The notes beneath the pieces are model-generated. The model was not told the origin of the DNA. It worked only from the letters and a program-made list of their open reading frames with translations, and searched no databases. This document shows, piece after piece, positions 15,337 through 19,902 of a DNA stretch of 19,902 bases. The position numbers and the translations under genes were made by a program. Location: contig JAKQYG010000019.1 in NCBI GenBank assembly GCA_023356515.1, positions 1 to 19,902 on the forward strand, given 5' to 3'. This DNA comes from Trichodesmium sp. MAG_R04. GTDB taxonomy: Bacteria; Cyanobacteriota; Cyanobacteriia; Cyanobacteriales; Microcoleaceae. The first letter of the stretch is position 1; the number at the start of each line of letters is the position of its first letter.

Positions 15337-15389
15337 ATGATGCCCAACTTTGCTAAAATCAAAAATATAAATAAAATCTCAAGATAGAT

Positions 15390-16730
15390 ATGGACATTAG
15401 TAAGGACAAGGCACCAACTGCTCAAGAAACATTCTTACAGATGGCCCAAGCAGCAGGATTGCGAGGGCGACTGCTAGTGACAATAGGTTTACTTCTGTTG
15501 GTGCGCTTAGGTGTTTACCTACCAGTACCGGGAATAAATAGAGCTGCTTTTCAAGAGAGAATTGGAGATCAAGCTTTAACTGGATTCCTGGACCTTTTTT
15601 CTGGTGGTGGTTTTTCAGCATTAGGTATTTTTGCATTAGGAATCATACCTTATATTAATGCATCAATCATTATTCAGTTGATGACGGCAGCTCTACCAAG
15701 TTTAGAAAACTTGCAGAAAAATGAAGGCGAGGCAGGACGTCGTAAGATTTCTCAAATTACTCGCTATGTAGCATTGGGCTGGTCAGTTTTACAAAGCTTT
15801 GGTTTAGCCATATATCTTAACGGTTCATCTGTAAATATTAATGGAGAACTGGTAAATGTAGCAATTAATCCAGGATATCTATTTATTGCCAAGACCATTT
15901 TGGCAATTACAGCAGGTTCAATGTTTGTAATGTGGATATCAGAATTAATCACAGAAAGAGGTATCGGAAATGGGGCATCCTTACTTATTTTTGTAAACAT
16001 TGTTGCTGTGCTGCCTCAGTCATTAGGTGACACTATTAAATTGTTTGAAGGTGGAGACCGTGCAATTATTGGTCGGGCAATTATTTTGCTGCTGGTCTTC
16101 CTGGTAATGATTGTAGGTATTGTCTTTGTACAAGAGGGAAGTCGCAGAATACCTATACTTTCAGCTCGTCGTCAAGTAGGTAGAAAATTATATAGGGAAA
16201 CAAAAAGCTATCTACCTTTAAGATTGAATCAAGGTGGAGTCATGCCAATTATCTTTGCCTCAGCAGTTTTGATATTACCTGTATCCTTAGCTCAGTTTGC
16301 AAACAGCCCTATTATATCTCAAATTGCTACTGCTATAAGTCCTAGTGGTTCTACCCCATGGTTATATGCTTTATTTTATTTAGTTTTGATTCTTTTCTTC
16401 AGTTACTTCTATGCTTCTCTAATTATGAACCCAGTAGATATGTCCCAGAATCTGAAGAAAATGGGTGCAAGTATTCCAGGTATTCGTCCTGGTAAAACTA
16501 CCAGTGACTATATAGAGAAAGTGTTGAACAGGTTGACTTTCCTTGGAGCTATTTTCCTGGGTTTAGTAGCAATAGTTCCTACTGCAGTGGAAAGTGCTAC
16601 CCGTGTACCTACATTTAGGGGATTAGGAGCTACTTCTCTATTAATTCTAGTAGGTGTAGCAATAGATACAGCCAAACAAATTCAAACTTATGTGATCTCC
16701 CAAAGATACGAAGGAATGGTAAAGCAATAG
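15390..16730 (+). CDS. secY: Protein translocase subunit SecY
   Basis: SecY is the channel of the Sec translocon in plasma and thylakoid membranes. The 446-residue protein shows ten hydrophobic segments, the first at about 27-45. SecY signature 1 lies at about 72-98 (GGFSALGIFALGIIPYINAS and IIQLM) and signature 2 around WISELITERGIGNGASLLIF. The plug region (IPGINRAAF-like PVPGINRAAF) follows the first segment. Length is normal. ATG 15390 gives the family N-terminus. Its stop overlaps the GTG start of adk by one base. Confidence 0.97.
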   Translation: MDISKDKAPTAQETFLQMAQAAGLRGRLLVTIGLLLLVRLGVYLPVPGINRAAFQERIGDQALTGFLDLFSGGGFSALGIFALGIIPYINASIIIQLMTAALPSLENLQKNEGEAGRRKISQITRYVALGWSVLQSFGLAIYLNGSSVNINGELVNVAINPGYLFIAKTILAITAGSMFVMWISELITERGIGNGASLLIFVNIVAVLPQSLGDTIKLFEGGDRAIIGRAIILLLVFLVMIVGIVFVQEGSRRIPILSARRQVGRKLYRETKSYLPLRLNQGGVMPIIFASAVLILPVSLAQFANSPIISQIATAISPSGSTPWLYALFYLVLILFFSYFYASLIMNPVDMSQNLKKMGASIPGIRPGKTTSDYIEKVLNRLTFLGAIFLGLVAIVPTAVESATRVPTFRGLGATSLLILVGVAIDTAKQIQTYVISQRYEGMVKQ

Positions 16731-17329
16731 TGGTAAAACTGGTCTTTTTAGGTCCACCCGGAGCGGGTAAAGGAACACAAGCATCTCTAATAGCAAATTT
16801 TTACCAAGTTCCTCATATTTCTACAGGTGATATTTTGCGCACTAATGTAGCACAAAAATCTCTTTTGGGTATTCAAGCCAGAGAATATATGGATAAGGGA
16901 GATTTAGTTCCTGACAAACTTATCCTTGATATGGTTCAAGAAAGACTAGAAAACTCCGATGCTCAGAATGGTTGGATTCTAGATGGTTTTCCCAGAACTG
17001 TAACTCAGGCAGAGGAGTTTTTTAAAAAACTTTTGTCTACAAGTACAGATGAGAATAAAACTGAAAAAGAAAAAGCTAAAAGTAGCAATTATTTTTATGT
17101 CATTAATTTACAAGTATCAGATGATGTTTTAGTAGATCGTTTGTTATCAAGGGGGCGTCAAGATGATAATGAAGAAACTATTAGGTACCGTTTACAAGTT
17201 TATTCTAAACAAACACAACCTTTAATTGACTTTTATCAAGCACGTCAACAGTTAATTACTATAGATGGAAATAATTCTATTGATACTGTAACTAATGCTC
17301 TTAAAAAAACGGTTGATAAATTAACCTAA
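16730..17329 (+). CDS. adk: Adenylate kinase (short-LID form)
   Basis: Adk catalyses ATP + AMP to 2 ADP in the cytoplasm. The 199-residue protein has the P-loop GPPGAGKGT at 8-16, the AMP-binding STGDILRTN (31-39), DGFPRT (85-90) and RLLSRGR (137-143). The LID is the short type without zinc cysteines, as in other cyanobacteria. A polar insertion at about 103-119 (STSTDENKTEKEKAK) looks like a surface loop. GTG at 16730 overlaps the secY stop, so secY and adk are likely coupled. Its stop codon lies inside the target duplication of the small inverted-repeat element that follows. Confidence 0.96.
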   Translation: MVKLVFLGPPGAGKGTQASLIANFYQVPHISTGDILRTNVAQKSLLGIQAREYMDKGDLVPDKLILDMVQERLENSDAQNGWILDGFPRTVTQAEEFFKKLLSTSTDENKTEKEKAKSSNYFYVINLQVSDDVLVDRLLSRGRQDDNEETIRYRLQVYSKQTQPLIDFYQARQQLITIDGNNSIDTVTNALKKTVDKLT

Positions 17330-17330
17330 A

Positions 17331-17420
17331 CAGGACTTACGCAGTACCGATATATATGGGGCATAAATTCGTCTTTCTCAAGAGATTGCCACTACAATTA
17401 GTGCCGTTCCGTAAGTCCTG
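17331..17420. mobile_element. 90-bp MITE with 5-bp target duplication
   Basis: Perfect 11-bp terminal inverted repeats, CAGGACTTACG (17331-17341) and CGTAAGTCCTG (17410-17420), are flanked directly by the 5-bp repeat CTAAA on both sides (17326-17330 and 17421-17425). The interior has no reading frame. Size, ends and duplication are those of a non-autonomous transposable element moved by a transposase encoded elsewhere. The insertion hit the adk stop codon but restored it, because TAA lies within the duplicated bases. Related ends occur at 6995-7042 and 3907-3918. Confidence 0.8.
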
Positions 17421-17653
17421 CTAAAGTAACTCGGAATCAGGTTTTCAATGTAAAAAAATTCAACTTTTCATGATTTAAACTAGATTCTTGAAGCTACTTG
17501 TGTTAGCTCAATATTTGTAGAAATATTATTCCTCGTGCTAGATAACCTCTAAAAATTAAAAAGTTTTGATAAGATACGTTAAGGGAAGTACTTTTAATAA
17601 GTAGGCCGTTCCCAAGCTAAATTGGTTACTTGCAGGATTGAGGTTATTAAACG

Positions 17654-17878
17654 TTGTCTAAACAAGATCTCATAGAAATGGAGGGAACAGTGACGGAATC
17701 CCTACCTAATGCAATGTTCAGAGTAGATTTGGATAATGGGTTTAATGTATTAGCTCATATTTCCGGTAAAATCCGTCGCAATTACATCAAAATTCTACCA
17801 GGCGATCGAGTCAAGGTAGAGTTAACACCCTACGATTTGACAAAAGGCCGAATTACCTATCGACTTCGGAAAAAGTAG
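17654..17878 (+). CDS. infA: Translation initiation factor IF-1
   Basis: IF-1 binds the ribosomal A site during initiation. The 74-residue product is the exact family length, a single OB-fold: [20 protein letters not shown], then [38 protein letters not shown] and TYRLRKK. The start is TTG at 17654, since no ATG or GTG gives the conserved [11 protein letters not shown]-terminus; the next ATG (17678) would remove eight conserved residues. A weak GAGGT at 17640-17644 is 9 bases upstream. The 324-base spacer before it holds the MITE and otherwise no recognised feature. Confidence 0.95.
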
Positions 17879-17891
17879 GAGTTATATAGCA

Positions 17892-17983
17892 GTTTTCATA
17901 AATATAAAGTACAGAGGTTTTGGCTTACAGCCAGAAGAGAGAGGACAGAGGACAAAGCTCTTCTAGTCTACCTTTATGAAAAC
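17892..17983. mobile_element. Inverted-repeat (MITE-like) element between infA and rpmJ
   Basis: GTTTTCATAAA (17892-17902) and TTTATGAAAAC (17973-17983) are a perfect 11-bp inverted repeat. Inside, AGAAGAG (17933-17939) and CTCTTCT (17958-17964) form a second pair, so the whole 92 bases can fold as a nested hairpin. No reading frame is present, and no clear target duplication is seen. It could be a MITE or an mRNA structure separating infA from rpmJ. Confidence 0.5.
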
Positions 17984-18092
17984 CCTCATAACACCTACTG
18001 CAAGTTTTGTCAGATTCTTAGAAGTTTAGCTTGCTTGATCAAAAGATATTTCAATGATATAGTAGTTAATTTGTAGTGTTGCCAAAAAAGGC

Positions 18093-18206
18093 ATGAAAGT
18101 TAGAGCATCCGTCAAAAAAATTTGTGAAAAGTGTCGTGTAATTCGTCGTAGAGGGCGAGTAATGGTCATATGTGTTAACCCCAAACATAAACAACGTCAA
18201 GGTTAG
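18093..18206 (+). CDS. rpmJ: 50S ribosomal protein L36
   Basis: L36 is the smallest large-subunit protein and stabilises 23S rRNA near the L7/L12 base. The 37-residue product begins MKVRASVKKICEKCRVIRRR and ends with CVNPKHKQRQG. The zinc ligands of the C+ form are all present: Cys11, Cys14, Cys27 and His32. Length is the usual 37. It lies between infA and rpsM, its standard place. Confidence 0.95.
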   Translation: MKVRASVKKICEKCRVIRRRGRVMVICVNPKHKQRQG

Positions 18207-18295
18207 CCATACTTAAACACAGACCTCAGAGTATCTGCTGCACACTGGTCAAGTAGATACAAGTTTTATATTAAAGTTTAAGGAGAAAAAGTAAA

Positions 18296-18679
18296 GTGGC
18301 ACGAATTGCTGGGGTGGACCTCCCACGCGATAAGCGTATAGAAATTGGTCTGACATACATATATGGAATAGGACTGTCTCGATCCCAAGAAATTTTAGCT
18401 GAAACAGATGTCAATCCTGATACCCGTGTGAAGGATTTAAGTGACGTGGAGGTAGCAGCACTTCGTTCTGAAGTCCAAAATAATTATGAAGTTGAAGGAG
18501 ACCTCAGAAGATTGGAAGCTATGAGCATCAAGCGATTGATGGATATTGGTACTTATCGAGGTCGCCGACATAGAATGGGTTTGCCAGTTAGAGGACAGCG
18601 GACTCGCACTAACGCCAGAACTCGTAGAGGTGTAAGGCGAACTGTAGCTGGTAAGAAGAAGGCTAGTGCTAAGAAGTAA
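18296..18679 (+). CDS. rpsM: 30S ribosomal protein S13
   Basis: S13 lies in the 30S head, contacts P-site tRNA and forms bridge B1 with L5. The 127-residue protein begins ARIAGVDLPRDKRIEIGLTY, has the helix-hairpin-helix IYGIGLSRSQEIL, and the C-terminal signature YRGRRHRMGLPVRGQRT followed by NARTRRG and a lysine-rich tail. The start is GTG at 18296, supported by AGGAG at 18281-18285 and by the conserved N-terminus. A long spacer of 832 bases separates it from rpsK, with which it is usually adjacent. Confidence 0.97.
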   Translation: MARIAGVDLPRDKRIEIGLTYIYGIGLSRSQEILAETDVNPDTRVKDLSDVEVAALRSEVQNNYEVEGDLRRLEAMSIKRLMDIGTYRGRRHRMGLPVRGQRTRTNARTRRGVRRTVAGKKKASAKK

Positions 18680-19511
18680 AAGCTTAATTATATATTTTTG
18701 GAAGCTATTAATACAAGTAAAGATTAGCATCATTAATAATTTTCTGATTAAACAAACTCTGAGTTATATTGACTTACAGCTTGAACAATGATAATTAATT
18801 ATTTAATGGAGTTTTATGCTTATATCCAGAATTATATTATAGCTAACTTAAATTACAAATTCTTTTACTTTCAATTCAAGCAAACTAGGTGAGATGATGA
18901 ATAATTGATTTTAATTATAGTAATATAGCTTAGTCAGATTTACAACATTAATCGAATGAGATTGTCAATTTGAAAAGTCACTTATTCTTGTCTGTTTATT
19001 AAATATTATTTAGGAGATAAAAAGTTATTCCTGGTTAGTTTTATACACTTCAGCAACAAAAATTTCTAAGGGGGGAAACTAGAAAGATTAGCTGTTTTTA
19101 CTTTTGTAGTCATCGTAGGCTCATAATCATGAGCTAAGAGCGAAAAAACAGATATCCAAAACCATGAAAATTATCAAATAAACAAGTTGACTATATCTTT
19201 AATGAGGATTGCTGCTAGTATTAATACTATAATTATTTTATTGAAAATTTAATAGCTAGGCAAGCAAGTTAAATAAGACCGGAAAATTTGTAGTTTGTGC
19301 CTGGGAAATTCCTTGAACTTAATTAATTTTCTCCGGCTTTATTTTGTTCTCATTCCTAACAGAAAACCAATAAAATTATTTTTAGTCAGTAAGGATCTAA
19401 TAGCTATAGTTATCAGAATACTCAAAAAAATCCTTATGAAATTAGAAGTTAGTCAACTTTGTTGTTGAAAAGTACTTTGTTAACTTGATATCCCATTTAT
19501 AAGAGATAGGT
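18680..19511 (+). other. Long AT-rich spacer between rpsM and rpsK
   Basis: No gene is visible. Two structures stand out: the nested hairpin at 19092-19151, and a long imperfect stem with CCGGAAAATT (19279-19288) against AATTTT and CCGG (19325-19336, 2-base bulge), followed by CTTTATTTTG, which could act as a weak terminator or be a decayed inverted-repeat element. The rest is very AT-rich with no recognised repeat. Confidence 0.4.
19092..19151 (+). other. Nested hairpin in the rpsM-rpsK spacer
   Basis: An outer stem CTGTTTTT/AAAAACAG (19092-19099 with 19144-19151) encloses an inner perfect hairpin GCTCAT/ATGAGC (19119-19124 with 19129-19134, loop AATC). The 60-base unit is preceded by a purine-rich run, AAGGGGGGAAA. 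It could be a small RNA, a miniature mobile element or an mRNA structure. Confidence 0.4.
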
Positions 19512-19902
19512 ATGGCACGACAACCAAGCAAAAAAACAGGCCCAAAAAAACAAAAAAAGAATGTACCCAATGGAGTAGCTTATATCCAGTCTACCTTCAA
19601 TAATACGATTATAACTATTGCTGACCTAAATGGTGAAGTAATTTCTTGGGCCTCGGCAGGTTCAAGTGGTTTCAAAGGGGCCAAAAAAGGAACGCCCTTT
19701 GCAGCACAAACGGCAGCCGAAAGTGCAGCACGCCGAGCTAACGACCAAGGGATGCGTCAGGTTCAGGTGATGGTAAGTGGTCCAGGGGCAGGAAGAGAAA
19801 CTGCAATTAGGGCTTTACAGGGGGCAGGTCTAGAAATAACTTTGATTCGAGATATTACCCCAATTCCTCATAATGGTTGCCGTCCACCAAAACGGCGTAG
19901 AG
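19512..19902 (+). CDS. rpsK: 30S ribosomal protein S11 (cut by window end)
   Basis: S11 forms the platform next to the E-site codon and contacts the Shine-Dalgarno helix. 130 residues are visible from ATG 19512: MARQPSKKTGPKKQKKNVPN, then GVAYIQSTFNNTIITIADLNG, GFKGAKKGTPFAAQTAAESA and the C-terminal signature IRDITPIPHNGCRPPKRRR. Homologues end in about one more residue, so almost the whole gene is present. The N-terminal arm is lysine-rich. rpoA would be expected next, beyond the window. Confidence 0.96.
   Translation, partial: MARQPSKKTGPKKQKKNVPNGVAYIQSTFNNTIITIADLNGEVISWASAGSSGFKGAKKGTPFAAQTAAESAARRANDQGMRQVQVMVSGPGAGRETAIRALQGAGLEITLIRDITPIPHNGCRPPKRRR

Noticed and set aside
18437..18733. 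Minus-strand frame of 98 codons opposite rpsM
   Set aside because: Serine-rich antisense translation of S13; no homology recognised.
19279..19345. Intrinsic terminator before rpsK
   Set aside because: The stem has a bulge and a loop of 36 bases, and the tail is interrupted by A and G; too weak to call as a terminator.

Overview
The window is the main ribosomal-protein operon (S10-spc-alpha type) of a cyanobacterium. The diagnosis rests on ndhN and ldpA, both cyanobacterial markers, lying divergently upstream of rplC, and on a gene order without rpsJ, rpsN or rpmD at their usual E. coli positions. Low GC, spacers of several hundred bases inside an operon that is normally compact, and many small palindromic or heptameric repeats suggest a filamentous Trichodesmium-like genome; that genus assignment is an inference.

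Left part (1-3132, minus strand): ndhN, ldpA and a Ycf45-type AAA/R3H ATPase gene. The ATPase reads well to residue 260. Homology then stops abruptly near base 121, where a different, plus-strand coding-like sequence begins, so this end looks like a rearrangement breakpoint. An 881-base divergent spacer (3133-4013) carries a possible promoter, several stem-loops and repeat fragments.

Operon (4014-19902, plus strand): rplC-rplD-rplW-rplB-rpsS-rplV-rpsC-rplP-rpmC-rpsQ-rplN-rplX-rplE-rpsH-rplF-rplR-rpsE-rplO-secY-adk-infA-rpmJ-rpsM-rpsK, the last cut by the window end. All the ribosomal genes look intact. They build both ribosomal subunits; secY, adk and infA tie the operon to membrane protein export, adenylate balance and translation initiation. 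Couplings are tight at rplD/rplW, rplP/rpmC, rplN/rplX, rplF/rplR and secY/adk; most other junctions have 100-1100 base spacers.

The most unusual content is in the spacers of the 3' half. Two diverged copies of a roughly 420-base element (13442-13865 and 14922-15336) flank rplO, one before it and one before secY. They share short blocks that are strictly conserved, while the sequences between them change in ways that keep hairpin pairing, which is the signature of a structured RNA. Other elements are a 90-bp inverted-repeat element with a perfect 5-bp target duplication at the adk stop codon, inverted-repeat elements after rpsE and infA, a nested hairpin before rpsK, and heptamer repeats at three places.
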